Of a stretch of DNA of 64,000 bases, positions 54,025-63,606 are shown in pieces. The position numbers were made by a program, and so were the translations under genes. Location: contig NZ_CP022990.1 of assembly GCF_002278075.1 (NCBI RefSeq), forward strand, positions 1,116,001 through 1,180,000, written 5' to 3'. How positions within the stretch are numbered: position 1 is the first letter of the stretch; each line of letters begins with the position of its first letter. This DNA is from Paraburkholderia aromaticivorans. GTDB taxonomy: Bacteria > Pseudomonadota > Gammaproteobacteria > Burkholderiales > Burkholderiaceae. The notes beneath the pieces are model-generated. The model was not told the origin of the DNA. It did no database searches and saw nothing but the letters and a program-made list of their open reading frames with translations.

Positions 54025-54376
54025 GCGGCCACCGGAACCCGACCACCGGGTAACGCATTTGCGACAGGCGTTACCCTCGAGCCGCTGTGCAAGCCCACAG
54101 ACGCGATTGGTCAAGGCATACCCGTTCGAGAATTCGCCCCGTCTGCTCGGCGGGGTCAACGCATCCGTCAGATTCCTCTGCACGCTTCATCGGCGTTGCG
54201 ACTCGAGGTCCTCCTCCGTATTGCCGCGCCGTCAGCTTTCGCTATAGACGGCTGACACTCGTGCATGCCGCTCCAGCCTCGAAGATTCAGGCTCATCCCG
54301 CCTCGACGGACCCGACTTCGCGTCCAGTTCTGTCAAAAACTTGATGCAATCCGCCGCCTGCGTCCGCAGCCTGCTT

Positions 54377-54479
54377 CGAAAGACTAAACTCAGTCCCGGT
54401 CTTTCGAGGGGGCTGTCTCAGGCGAACCCCACCCCTCGAATTTTTAGCCTGCCGCTCCCCCGGGCGGCGGGCTCTTTTT
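54377..54479 (+). ncRNA. Candidate small RNA or structured 3' element
   Basis: Two stems that exclude each other, CGAAAGAC (54377-54384) with GTCTTTCG (54399-54406), or TTCGAGGGG (54403-54411) with CCCCTCGAA (54432-54440), are followed by a terminator: AGCCTGCCGC (54446-54455) with GCGGCGGGCT (54464-54473), one G-U pair, then CTTTTT. No coding frame runs through. It could be the end of a small RNA or an attenuator; it does not match any RNA family I know. The 5' end is unknown. Confidence 0.35.
54446..54479 (+). terminator. Rho-independent terminator
   Basis: A 10-bp stem with one G-U pair, an eight-base loop and five Ts. The nearest upstream gene ends 420 bp earlier, so the transcript it ends is unclear. 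Confidence 0.8.
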
Positions 54480-54890
54480 CGTCCGCATTCGTCTTCGTGG
54501 CGAGGCGTCATGAATAGCCGCAGAGGGCCCGCGCGCTTCGAAGGTCGTGCTCGGTGCGCGCCATATGCCCGGCCATCGATCGAGTATCGATCTCGGGAAG
54601 TCGTTGCTGGACGAAATTGACAAAAGCATGGCCGCATCCGCCACGTCATAGCCGGCTTCTAACCAGAGCGGCTTGTCGTGGCGCGCCAATCGAGCAACTC
54701 ACACGCAACCGCCGTTCGCTTCTTTGTCTTTCCGCATAAGGCTTTTCGGCGCATTCGAGTGTCTCATCGACGATGCCTCCATGCGATCGCGGCCTCTTCC
54801 AGAGCGACCTGTCTAGACCAAGCGAAATCCTTCTTAGTTGTGCGAGACTTCCATCGACCAGAACTCGTGTTCTTCACCACCGGGGTCGAC

Positions 54891-55118
54891 ATGGATGAAA
54901 GGGTGACTTACGTGTACGAGTACACAGGCGGATTCGGCACCTACCGCACGACGGGCTCACGCGCGGCCCAGCAACTTCCTCTCGTAGGAGACAACGTCAC
55001 GATGAAAGTCGACGAAATGGGATTCGACGGCGTTCTCAAAGTCAAGTCACGGCTTTTCCATTACGACAAGGCGGGCTCGTTGACCGTCATTCTAAGTCTG
55101 TCCCATACCGTCGCCTGA
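54891..55118 (+). CDS. Hypothetical protein, 75 aa
   Basis: A small basic/neutral protein beginning MDERVTYVYEYTGGFGTYRT, beta-rich in appearance (KVDEMGFDGVLKVKSRLFHY). GGGG lies before the ATG. A longer open frame upstream looks noncoding. It is the first of three small genes in the same direction. No family is recognised. Confidence 0.5.
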   Translation: MDERVTYVYEYTGGFGTYRTTGSRAAQQLPLVGDNVTMKVDEMGFDGVLKVKSRLFHYDKAGSLTVILSLSHTVA

Positions 55119-55159
55119 AAGGCCGGTTGCCCGCACTACCTTTTTGAATAGAGACAATC

Positions 55160-55414
55160 ATGGAAGATATTCAACAGATGCGGATGCAACTTCTCGCATA
55201 CCAGACGCTGATTGCGGCGCTACTGGCGAAAACATCGCCGACCATCGGCGAACTCGAACGGGTGCGTCGTGCGATCCGGCGCAGCGCGACGTTCCATCCG
55301 ATGGAGGAGCATAGTCGCGATTCGGCGGGCGAATACGCGGCGGCGATCGAAGACGTGTTTCTCTCCGCATCGATGGTCATTCAGGATCTGAGAGATCCTC
55401 CTCCTGCGTCCTGA
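55160..55414 (+). CDS. Hypothetical protein, 84 aa
   Basis: A mainly helical small protein (MEDIQQMRMQLLAYQTLIAA, then IGELERVRRAIRRSATFHPM). It has no signal or membrane segment. An AGAGA-type site precedes the ATG. It lies 41 bp after the 75-aa gene, and the two could be co-transcribed. Function is unknown. Confidence 0.55.
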   Translation: MEDIQQMRMQLLAYQTLIAALLAKTSPTIGELERVRRAIRRSATFHPMEEHSRDSAGEYAAAIEDVFLSASMVIQDLRDPPPAS

Positions 55415-55505
55415 CGGCGATCTTTGCGCACTTGCTCCCGCGGACGATTCGGCCGCCTATGCCGTGGTTCGAAACAGTCCGTTCCGCACCGCATTCGAGG
55501 AAACC

Positions 55506-55703
55506 ATGCAGCTACCCAGCGTCGATAATTTTGTCAAAGACCCGAGACTCGGCATTACGTACAACATTTGCGCCTATCGCAAACTCTCAGGAGAAGAGAT
55601 GATGCGCGCCGTACAGGTGTTCACCCAGCAACAAGGTGGGTATCGCCCCAGGCAAGGCACGGTCGTCAAGATCTTTTCGGTGATTGGACTCAATGAGAGC
55701 TAG
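55506..55703 (+). CDS. Hypothetical protein, 65 aa
   Basis: A small soluble protein, MQLPSVDNFVKDPRLGITYN to VKIFSVIGLNES, with mixed helix and strand character. GGAA precedes the ATG at 55506; a start 14 codons earlier is possible. It is the third of a run of small unknown genes. Confidence 0.5.
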   Translation: MQLPSVDNFVKDPRLGITYNICAYRKLSGEEMMRAVQVFTQQQGGYRPRQGTVVKIFSVIGLNES

Positions 55704-55743
55704 CCGCGTCGGGTCGCCATGGATCGACTGGCAGTCAACCGGG

Positions 55744-55929
55744 TCAATTCAGCATCGAAAGGAGATCGGCAACGCTCACGTTGGGCAATTGTTTGACTAT
55801 CATGTCCCAGAAGATCGCATCGTGCATCGCGCGCGCTTCCTCGGCCGTTCTCCAGTGCCGCGCGCCGACGATCGAATCGGCGGTCTCGCTGGCGGCGTCA
55901 ACGATGGTCTTGATGTCTTCTTTGTGCAT
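55744..55929 (-). CDS. Hypothetical protein, 61 aa
   Basis: A small acidic, helical protein on the opposite strand, MHKEDIKTIVDAASETADSI to VSVADLLSMLN. The composition is natural for a protein, whereas the other frames here are not, but the ribosome binding site is weak. It converges on the 65-aa gene with 40 bp between. Confidence 0.45.
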   Translation of the reverse strand: MHKEDIKTIVDAASETADSIVGARHWRTAEEARAMHDAIFWDMIVKQLPNVSVADLLSMLN

Positions 55930-56539
55930 GAACGGATTAACGGCTACGCGGGCGGCTAATTTAGGCTCTTGCGCAATCGTTTGCCTAAAATTCTATGAGC
56001 CATCGATTCCAGGCTAGCCTCAACGCCGCCGGGTCGGTCCTCAAATCAGAACGCATATGCCGGCGACCGACGCGATTCTATCAATTCCGGTTCGGCCTGC
56101 CATGTTCCGGCCGTTACCGGCAAGATTCTGTCCGGACGCGACCTGCCGCACCGGCCTCGCGGACCTGATTTTTTAGACATATGCGACGACATGCCATTCT
56201 TCCCATCCATTACATACGACCACACAATCGCCTCACAAGCGCAGCACCGCCTCAAATACGAGTTTCATTCATTTGACATACACGATTTCCGAAAAGGCGT
56301 CATGCATCCAGTCTCGCTTTTCTCCACATATGGCTTGCGCCAATTCAATTTCCGGCTGCTATATGCACCGCAATGGCGAATTCGCTAGCCATTCAATGTC
56401 ACCAACTGCCAACCTCCTGGCAGAATCGGCAATACAATAATGGCGTCAGTATCATTTGTATAACATACGCCGACAAATAGAAATGACAGGGTGTCGAGAG
56501 AACGCCTTTGCTGGCCACAACATTCCGGGGAAAAACCAA
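55930..56539. other. Gene-free, comparatively AT-rich region before the first AraC gene
   Basis: About 610 bp with no supported gene; short frames on either strand have no protein character. The right part (56170-56480) is AT-rich and probably holds the promoter of the first AraC-type regulator. Confidence 0.4.
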
Positions 56540-57526
56540 ATGGAGCTGTTAGAAGCAGAGCCGCGTAGTTCGAGGCAAAGCGCCATGCCGGCGCAAACAG
56601 GCGCGCTGACTCGCGTCGATATCGCGCTGTTCAATGACTTTGCGCTGCCGAAGGTCGCAGCGCTCATCGAGATCTTCCACAAGGCGAACGCACTCGCCGC
56701 GTCGCAGCGCTGGGGCCGCGCGCGTTATGACGTCTCGCTGATTTCCGCCGCGGGTGGCCGCGTCGCGAGTTCATCGTCGGTGTTCGTCTGGACCGAGAGC
56801 GTCGACGCCTACAGAGGCACGAACGACACGCACGTCGTGTTCATCGCAGGCGGCGCGGGCGCACAAAGCGCGTGCACCGACGAACGCCTGCGCAACTGGC
56901 TGCGCCACCGGCATCCGCTCAGCGAGATCGTCCATCCCGTCGCCGAGGGTGTGCTGCTGTTGGCGGCAGCAGGGCTTTCCAGCCGTTACGATTCGCCGCC
57001 GCGCGGCGGCACTGAAGCATCCGCTGCCCTCGCAGCGCGGTCGCGGCGCGTGGCGCCAACGGCCGTGGGCGTGGCATTGCGCATGATCGAAAGAGACCTC
57101 GGCCCGGAGTTGGCTCGCCAGGTGGACGATTCCATCGCACCCCAGCAGGAAACACCGTTCAGTGCCTCCATAGCCCGCAGCACGGCGCCCCATGTGAGCG
57201 AAAAAATCCTGGCGTCGGCCCGTTGGCTGGAGGCCAATATCGATCGTCCGATCTCGATCGACGACGCGGCGCGCCTCGCGGCCATGAGCGAGCGCAACTT
57301 CTTGCGGCGCTTCAGAAACGAGATTGGCATGACGCCTTCCGACTATCTCCTTCGTGCGCGTCTGAACCTCAGTTGCCGGATGCTCGTGGAGTCGCGTTTG
57401 CCCATCGACAAGATAGCGCGGCGCTGCGGGATCGGCAGCGGCAGCCAGCTATCCAAGCTGTTCAGAAAGTATCTGTCGACCACGCCCACCGACTACCGTC
57501 AGACTCAGGAAGCCTGCCCCGAGTAG
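56540..57526 (+). CDS. AraC family regulator with degenerate DJ-1/PfpI-like domain (first of pair)
   Basis: A 328-residue regulator. Residues about 17-150 form a DJ-1/PfpI-like domain (DIALFNDFALPKVAALIEIF, DTHVVFIAGGAGAQSACTDE). The nucleophile-cysteine position of this family (VCxG) reads VAEG, and the following TTHW-type segment is missing, so the domain is shortened and not an enzyme. The C-terminal AraC HTH is intact (LAAMSERNFLRRFRNEIGMT, KIARRCGIGSGSQLSKLFRK). GGGGA precedes the ATG at 56540; a TTG at 56456 would lengthen it. It resembles the regulator at 58111 and precedes a polysaccharide operon. Confidence 0.88.
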   Translation: MELLEAEPRSSRQSAMPAQTGALTRVDIALFNDFALPKVAALIEIFHKANALAASQRWGRARYDVSLISAAGGRVASSSSVFVWTESVDAYRGTNDTHVVFIAGGAGAQSACTDERLRNWLRHRHPLSEIVHPVAEGVLLLAAAGLSSRYDSPPRGGTEASAALAARSRRVAPTAVGVALRMIERDLGPELARQVDDSIAPQQETPFSASIARSTAPHVSEKILASARWLEANIDRPISIDDAARLAAMSERNFLRRFRNEIGMTPSDYLLRARLNLSCRMLVESRLPIDKIARRCGIGSGSQLSKLFRKYLSTTPTDYRQTQEACPE

Positions 57527-58110
57527 CCACCCCAGCGCGCTGTCCGACTGGCCCCGCAGGGGCCGCAGCTATCTGCTGCAATTCGGCTTCACGAGAGGCC
57601 TGCGGCGACGCGAATCCGAGACGAATAGAGAAGCCGCCTGCGCGCGGCGCAAGCGCGCTCGCTATTGGTATCGGCGGCTATCGGCGCTATCGGCGCCGCG
57701 CGCGAGCCTCGTCGATTTGCCGCACACGTCCCGCCGCACAACAATGCTCAATAAATTTCCTTTGAAAAATCGGTAATTTATGCCAGTCCTTTTGACCGCC
57801 AATTCATTTAATTGAGCTCGGCAAGCGAGCGGCATTGAAAGCGAAATCCGTTTTCATTCGACTACGTCTTTTCGCATACCGAACTCTCCCGCGGTATTCA
57901 CTCCCCCGACACAAAGGGATTCGGGAATTTCCGCGCGCTGCTTCGCGGCGCTGGATGCATTCCAGCCGGCCAAATTGCCGCTCAACCCTTCTTGATCGAT
58001 TCAGACAAGAACATGGTTGAATCAGACGCATTCATCTGATCAAAGCCTCCCCGCGAATATGATGCGCTGCAGAAAACCTAATTTACATATTAGTGCCGGG
58101 GGCCAGCGAT
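57527..58110. other. Intergenic region between the two AraC genes
   Basis: About 580 bp with no supported gene. From 57740 to 57830 it is AT-rich and contains ATAAATT (57751-57757) and its complement AATTTAT (57775-57781), a possible binding site for one of the regulators or a promoter element. Confidence 0.4.
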
Positions 58111-59175
58111 ATGGAATATGCGACTGATATAACGAGGAAATCAATTCATCTCATGATGGGCCGCAGCATCGGCTTGGCACGCCGTCGCAGACAGGTTGTG
58201 ATTCTCCTTTTCGAAGGATTCTCGCTCATTCACATGGGGCGGCTCGCCGAGACATTCAGTCTTGCGAACCGTCTTCGGGATCCTGAGAACGCAGTGCACA
58301 ACTACTACGAACTGCAGTTGCTGTCCGCGAGCGGCGGAGCCATCCGCTCGTCGTCGGGCGTGTTGATCTGGACCGACGCGGTCGATGCGCACTACGCCAA
58401 AGACGTGCATGCGCTGTTCGCGCTCGGCGGCGCCACGGCCCTGCCTGCCGCAAACGACGAACGGCTGCTCTCCTGGCTGCGCAACACCTATCCGCACGCG
58501 CAGGTGGTTCAAGGCATCGGCGGGGGACACGGCGCTCTCGAAATGGCCGGCCTCGAGCCGAAGGTCGTCGCGCCGACGGAGATGGCCGGCCCGTCGATGC
58601 CGCCAGGTACGCTATCCGCCACGAGGACGGCCGGCATGGATGCCGACGCAGGGGTCGCGCTGACCAGCGCGCTGTCCGTGGTCAAGCGGGATTGCGGCTA
58701 CGAGACGGCGAGCCAGGTGGCGCACGACCTGCTGCCCGCCACGCCCAAGCAGTTCACCCAGTCGGTCTTCGATTCGCGCGAAGCACGCGCCAGCGACCTG
58801 ATTCGCTCGTCGGCGCATCACCTGCGCGTCAACAGCGAGAACCGCGTGTCGATTGCGGAAGCCGCTCAGGCCGTCGCGATGAGCGAACGCAATTTCCTCC
58901 GCCGCTTCAAGCAGGAGATCGGCGTGACGCCGACCGAGTTCGTCCTGCGAGTCCGCCTCGAAAAAGCCTGCCATATGTTGGTGGATACGGACCTGCCCGC
59001 GGACAAGATTGCGCGGCGCACGGGGCTCGGCAGCGGCGATCGGCTTGCGAAGCTGTTCCGCCAGCATCTGTCGATTTCACCGACGGAGTATCGAACGATC
59101 GAACGCAACCGCCTCGCTGATAACGAGTCGTCCCAACCGGACGTGGTCAGGCGGATGCGCCGCCCTGCTTCGTAA
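58111..59175 (+). CDS. AraC family regulator with degenerate DJ-1/PfpI-like domain (second of pair)
   Basis: A 354-residue paralogue of the regulator at 56540. The DJ-1-like part (QVVILLFEGFSLIHMGRLAE, VHALFALGGATALPAANDER) again lacks the cysteine (GIGGGHG replaces the VCxG elbow). The AraC HTH is well kept (VAMSERNFLRRFKQEIGVTP, KIARRTGLGSGDRLAKLFRQ). It lies 50 bp before the glycosyltransferase gene in the same direction, so it is probably part of, or just upstream of, the exopolysaccharide operon and a likely controller of it. The ATG at 58111 has GGGGG before it; GTG at 58093 is an alternative. Confidence 0.88.
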   Translation: MEYATDITRKSIHLMMGRSIGLARRRRQVVILLFEGFSLIHMGRLAETFSLANRLRDPENAVHNYYELQLLSASGGAIRSSSGVLIWTDAVDAHYAKDVHALFALGGATALPAANDERLLSWLRNTYPHAQVVQGIGGGHGALEMAGLEPKVVAPTEMAGPSMPPGTLSATRTAGMDADAGVALTSALSVVKRDCGYETASQVAHDLLPATPKQFTQSVFDSREARASDLIRSSAHHLRVNSENRVSIAEAAQAVAMSERNFLRRFKQEIGVTPTEFVLRVRLEKACHMLVDTDLPADKIARRTGLGSGDRLAKLFRQHLSISPTEYRTIERNRLADNESSQPDVVRRMRRPAS

Positions 59176-59225
59176 AGATCGAGAGATCGCGGGACCGTTT
59201 ACTCCCCGTCGCCACGGAGATTCTC

Positions 59226-60608
59226 ATGAAACAAGCTATCGCCCGCCTGGTCGATACCGGGTGCATTGCGCTCGCCGCTGTCGTCTCGGCCCATATCGCC
59301 GCGGTGCAGGGCCCGGAAAACAGACCACTGCAATTGCTGTTCGCGATCGTGATCCTGCTGTCGTCGACCGCCTTGCTGCCGGCGCTCGGCGTTTACGCTG
59401 TAGCGCCGGCTCGGGCGCTACAACGTCTATACGCGCGACTGCTTCCGGCATGGCTCGCCTTGCAGTTCGCCGGCCTGCTGCTTCTGCTGTCGATGCACCG
59501 GCAGGACACCGCGCTGCTCTCGTGGATCGCATGGTGGACCGGTATCGGCGCGGTCCTGATCGCGTCGTGGCGACTGGCCGCTTCTGCGTTGCACTCTTCG
59601 CTGCGCAGTTTCAGGCTGCATGTGCGCAATGTCGTGGTCGTGGGCCACGGCGAATACCTGAAGCAGATCGTCGCGAAGGTCGACTCCAGCCAGCAAAGGA
59701 ATTTCCGGGTCGCGGAGGTGGTCGAGTTGCACGGCCCCGACGGGCGCACCGGCACGGACGCCGGCAGGCATCGCGACATGGAGCTCGCTCGCCTCGCGAC
59801 CCTGGCAGGGTCCGGCGGAGTGCATGAAGTGTGGCTTGCGTTGCCGTTGTCCGCGCACGCGGCGGCCGCCCATTGCATCGAAGTGCTGAAGAGCACGCTG
59901 GTGGAAATACGCCTCATGCCCGACTTCATGCCGCTTGGCCTGTATGCCGGTGTCGCGTCGCTCGACACCCTCGATATCCCATCGCTCAGTCTGTCGCCGT
60001 CCGCCATTTCCGGCGAAGCAATGACCGGCAAGGAAATTTTCGACAGGACGTTCGCACTTGCCGCTCTCATCGGGCTTGCCCCGCTGTTCGTCGTGATTGC
60101 GATCGCAATCAAGCTGTCGTCGCCGGGCCCGGTCTTTTTCCGGCAGCGCCGCAAGGGTCTCAAGGGTCGCCCGTTCTGGATCTACAAGTTCCGTTCGATG
60201 CGGGTTCATTCGGAAGAGCGTGGCGTGGTGCGTCAGGCAACCCGCAACGACAGCCGCATCACGCCAGTGGGCCGCTTCCTGCGCCGCACGAGTCTCGACG
60301 AGTTGCCGCAATTCATCAATGTGCTGCGCGGCGAAATGTCGATTGTCGGTCCCCGTCCGCATGCGCTCGAGCACGACGATCTTTACGAGCCGTTGATCTC
60401 CGGCTACCTCGACCGCTATCGGATCAAACCGGGCATCACCGGATGGGCGCAGATCAACGGCTTCCGGGGCGAGACGGACGCGCTGGAGAAGATGGCCGGA
60501 CGCGTCGAATACGACCTGTACTACCTGCGCCATCGCTCGTTCCGAATGGATATCAAGATCGTGCTGCGCACCGTCGTTCGCGGGTTCTTCGGCAAACAGG
60601 CGTACTAA
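59226..60608 (+). CDS. wcaJ: Undecaprenyl-phosphate sugar phosphotransferase (WcaJ/BceB-like)
   Basis: A 460-residue polyprenyl phosphotransferase. Four N-terminal membrane segments (within 1-110) and a CoA-binding-like middle domain precede a fifth segment and the catalytic bacterial sugar transferase domain (about 265-460) with [40 protein letters not shown] and [17 protein letters not shown]. It starts repeat-unit assembly of an exopolysaccharide by loading a sugar-1-phosphate, probably glucose or galactose, onto the lipid carrier. CGGAGA precedes the ATG. Confidence 0.92.
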   Translation: MKQAIARLVDTGCIALAAVVSAHIAAVQGPENRPLQLLFAIVILLSSTALLPALGVYAVAPARALQRLYARLLPAWLALQFAGLLLLLSMHRQDTALLSWIAWWTGIGAVLIASWRLAASALHSSLRSFRLHVRNVVVVGHGEYLKQIVAKVDSSQQRNFRVAEVVELHGPDGRTGTDAGRHRDMELARLATLAGSGGVHEVWLALPLSAHAAAAHCIEVLKSTLVEIRLMPDFMPLGLYAGVASLDTLDIPSLSLSPSAISGEAMTGKEIFDRTFALAALIGLAPLFVVIAIAIKLSSPGPVFFRQRRKGLKGRPFWIYKFRSMRVHSEERGVVRQATRNDSRITPVGRFLRRTSLDELPQFINVLRGEMSIVGPRPHALEHDDLYEPLISGYLDRYRIKPGITGWAQINGFRGETDALEKMAGRVEYDLYYLRHRSFRMDIKIVLRTVVRGFFGKQAY

Positions 60609-60729
60609 CCATGACGTGGAGCCGCGGACCGCGAGAAGGAGGTCGGCGAGCCCAATCAAAGGAATCGGAGTGAAGCAATTGAAAGTCAGGTCCAACGCGT
60701 TGCGTCGCGGCGGCGTCGAGATATTTTCC

Positions 60730-61845
60730 ATGAGCCGGCTGGTTTGGATCGCGGCGCTCCCACTCGCCCTGTCCGCCTGCACGATAGCGCCCGGCATGAA
60801 GATGCAGAAGGCACCCAGCTTGCCGATGAACAGTGCGACTGAACAGGCGCCGGCAGAGCAGTTGCCGGTGCCGATGACCGAAGTGACCTTGTCGTCGATC
60901 GATGAAATCAGAAGCGAAGCCGAACGCCGCGACGATGCCAGCGCGAGCGCCCTGCTCGGCCGCGGTCATGCCTATACGATCGGGGGCGGAGATGTCTTGC
61001 AGATCACGGTCTGGGATCATCCGGAACTGGCCGCGGCGCTCGGTGCCCAGCCGCCCGCGAATGCCCGCACGTATGACCCGCCGCCGGGGTTTGTCGTCGA
61101 CGACGCGGGCTATCTGCAGTTTCCGTTCGTCGGCAATATTCATGTCGAGGGCATGAAGGTCGACGAGGTGCAACGCAAGCTCGCGACGGAGTTGGGCAAG
61201 TCGTTCCACGACCCGCAGGTGACGGTGCGCATTGCGTCGTTTCGCGCGAAGCAGGTCTATGTGGACGGCGAAGTCCGCACGCCGGGAGCGCAATCCATCA
61301 ACGATATCCCGACCACGCTGTACGACGCGATCAGTCACGCGGGCGGCTTCAGTGCCGCGGCGGACCAGAGCCGCATTACGCTGACCCGCAACGGCCGTTC
61401 GTACGACATCAACTTCACCGGCATGCTGCAACGCGGCCTGAATCCGTCGACCATCATGCTGCGTCCCGGCGATCTGATACGTGTGTCGGCCCGGGAAGAA
61501 AACGGCGTGTTCGTGCTCGGCGAAGTCACCAAGCCCGTTACCGCACTGCCGCTTCGGAGCGGTCAGCTGACGTTGAGCGACGCGCTTTCGCAGGCGGGCA
61601 GCATCAACTCGGCGACCGCGGACGCCGCGCAACTGTACGTGATCCGCGGGCTCGGCAAGGACGCACGGGTGTTTCACCTCGACGCCGCGTCGCCCGTTTC
61701 GATGATCCTCGCCAACCGCTTCGAGCTGCAACCGAAGGACGTCGTCTATGTCGACGGCAACGGGCTGGTCCGCTTCAGCCGTGTGCTGAGTCTTCTGCTT
61801 CCCGCCATCAACGCGGGCCTGACTGCGGGGCTGGTGACGAAATGA
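60730..61845 (+). CDS. wza: Wza-type outer membrane polysaccharide export (OPX) lipoprotein
   Basis: A 371-residue protein with a lipoprotein signal (LVWIAALPLALSAC, lipid Cys near residue 17). The export domain starts at GHAYTIGGGDVLQITVWDHP, followed by SLBB-type repeats (KQVYVDGEVRTPGAQSINDI, VFVLGEVTKPVTALPLRSGQ) and a C-terminal helix of Wza type. It forms the outer membrane pore for the polysaccharide. The start is uncertain: ATG at 60730 gives the best signal peptide; GTG at 60670 is also possible. Confidence 0.92.
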   Translation: MSRLVWIAALPLALSACTIAPGMKMQKAPSLPMNSATEQAPAEQLPVPMTEVTLSSIDEIRSEAERRDDASASALLGRGHAYTIGGGDVLQITVWDHPELAAALGAQPPANARTYDPPPGFVVDDAGYLQFPFVGNIHVEGMKVDEVQRKLATELGKSFHDPQVTVRIASFRAKQVYVDGEVRTPGAQSINDIPTTLYDAISHAGGFSAAADQSRITLTRNGRSYDINFTGMLQRGLNPSTIMLRPGDLIRVSAREENGVFVLGEVTKPVTALPLRSGQLTLSDALSQAGSINSATADAAQLYVIRGLGKDARVFHLDAASPVSMILANRFELQPKDVVYVDGNGLVRFSRVLSLLLPAINAGLTAGLVTK

Positions 61846-61891
61846 CCACGACCTCGCGATTCCTCCCGAACCGGCGCGTGACGGTGACGCC

Positions 61892-63544
61892 ATGGTAAAT
61901 CGCCGCTCCGCCATCGGTCTGTCCGCCGGCGTCGCGTTTCTGGGCGCGGGCGCCGTTTCGCGCGGCTGGGGTGAATCTGTCGACAACCCGGCCCCGAACG
62001 GCTTTCGCTGGCTCGGCGAATTCGCCGCCAAAGGCAAAGGCGCGAGCGACGACACCGGCACGTTCCAACGCGCGATCGACTACGTCCGCAATCTCGCATT
62101 GCGCGCGCGCGATACGTCCTGTCTGCCATCGCTGCTGATTCCCGCCGGCCGGTACGTGCTCACGCAGACGCTCGACACTACGCCGTGGATCAAGTTGTGC
62201 TCGGTGGGCGGCGTTTTGCTCGACTTCTCGCAAATGCCGGTGGGTTGGGACGGCCTGACATGCAGAAACGAAACCACGCTGCCTGCCACGGAGTTGCGTT
62301 TCCCCGGTGACCGTTCGCCGTTCCTCGACGGCACCGGCGGCACGATCTCGATACTCGGTCCAGGCAAGGCGCGGGCCGAAGGATCGGGCATCGTGCTCGG
62401 CAACCGTCAGGCCGGCTTTCCGGGCGCCGTGAGAGACGCCGGCGGCCGCAATGTCGTGGTCACCGGCTGGGGTAGCGCGCTACGCATCGATCCGCTCAAC
62501 ACCTACCTCACCGCGTGGTTCTCCTCGCGCTTCGAACAGAACCGCGAGGCCGCCATCCGCGTGGCGCCCGGCGTCGGCAGAAGCGTCAACAGCGGCGAAC
62601 GGATGACCTTCATCGATTGCACGTTTGCGGGGTCGGCACACGCGCTCGACATCGACTCGGACAGCATGGACTTCGTCTTCGACGCCTGCTCGTTCGATTT
62701 CAATGGCGACGTGGTGTATTTCGGCAAGCACGCCCGTTTTGGCACGGTGGCGTTCAACCACTGCCACATCGAGGGGATCGACGGACTGCTGGTCGACGCG
62801 ACCGACGCGGGCAAGCATCTGCGCACCGTGTTCCGCGACTCGATCGTGTTGCCGAGGCACTGGAAGCGCAAGGACCTCAACAATGCGCCTCGTCAACTGG
62901 TCGCCGGTACGGCGAAGTTCTCGGCGTCAGGACTCGAGTGGCGTTTCGAGTCGCCGCAACAAGACGCGCTGACGCCCTTGATCGGCGACGAAGTGCCGGT
63001 TGAAGCGCTCAGCGCGATGAGCTTCCAGAAAGTTGCGGCACTGCCATGGCGGGGCGCCGTGATCAACGCCGACAGCCGCTTCACGCTGGATAGCCCCGGC
63101 ACGCCGGTGAGCGCGCTGACGCACTGGACCCTGTCGTCCACCGCCGCTGCGCGAGCCGCCGGCGAGCTCGTCACGCTCGACACCATCGCGGGAACCGGCG
63201 CACCGGCCCGGTCGCAACAGGCATTGCGGCTGGCGACGGCGGAGCGGGGCGACGAACCGCTCTCACTGACCACGCGAACTCCTTTCCCGGTCAACCCCGG
63301 TGAAACCGTGCTCGCTGCCTGCACGGCGACAGCGGCCGCAAAGGGGCGCACGGCATTCACCTTCCAGTTCTACGCGGCGGAGGGCGTTGCGCTCGGCATC
63401 AGCGAATCGCAAAGCCCGGCGAACGCGCTTGCGGGTGCACAAGCCACTGTTCCCGCTGGCGCCGTTCAGGCCACGCTCAAGACGAGTTTCATCGGCTGGA
63501 CGGGAAAGCTCGAGTTAAGCGAACTGGCGGTATGGCGCTCATGA
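61892..63544 (+). CDS. Exported right-handed beta-helix-like protein in the polysaccharide operon
   Basis: A 550-residue protein. The N terminus (MVNRRSAIGLSAGVAFLGAG) has a twin Arg and a hydrophobic stretch, suggesting export by Tat, or Sec. After FAAKGKGASDDTGTFQRAID, a start typical of pectate-lyase/phage-tailspike beta-helix proteins, comes a repetitive region rich in F and D with TFIDCTFAGSAHALDIDSDS and FDACSFDFNGDVVYFGKHAR. The last 170 residues look like a separate beta-sandwich. It might cut or modify the polysaccharide (a lyase or hydrolase), but no catalytic residues can be assigned. It lies between the OPX gene and the phosphatase gene. Confidence 0.8.
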   Translation: MVNRRSAIGLSAGVAFLGAGAVSRGWGESVDNPAPNGFRWLGEFAAKGKGASDDTGTFQRAIDYVRNLALRARDTSCLPSLLIPAGRYVLTQTLDTTPWIKLCSVGGVLLDFSQMPVGWDGLTCRNETTLPATELRFPGDRSPFLDGTGGTISILGPGKARAEGSGIVLGNRQAGFPGAVRDAGGRNVVVTGWGSALRIDPLNTYLTAWFSSRFEQNREAAIRVAPGVGRSVNSGERMTFIDCTFAGSAHALDIDSDSMDFVFDACSFDFNGDVVYFGKHARFGTVAFNHCHIEGIDGLLVDATDAGKHLRTVFRDSIVLPRHWKRKDLNNAPRQLVAGTAKFSASGLEWRFESPQQDALTPLIGDEVPVEALSAMSFQKVAALPWRGAVINADSRFTLDSPGTPVSALTHWTLSSTAAARAAGELVTLDTIAGTGAPARSQQALRLATAERGDEPLSLTTRTPFPVNPGETVLAACTATAAAKGRTAFTFQFYAAEGVALGISESQSPANALAGAQATVPAGAVQATLKTSFIGWTGKLELSELAVWRS

Positions 63545-63606
63545 GGCCCGCTTTGCAGCGCCGGGTTCGAGTCCGCAACGTCTCAACACAAAGAAACCAG
63601 GACCAG

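Larger units (their letters stand above)
54025..54890. other. Gene-poor region with a structured RNA-like segment
   Basis: About 870 bp with no convincing protein gene on either strand. It includes a cluster of paired segments ending in a terminator (54377-54479), described separately. Beyond the terminator, to 54890, nothing is recognised. Confidence 0.5.

Noticed and set aside
56046..56255. A 69-aa minus-strand protein before the first AraC gene
   Set aside because: Cys/Arg-rich frame without ribosome binding site or family features.
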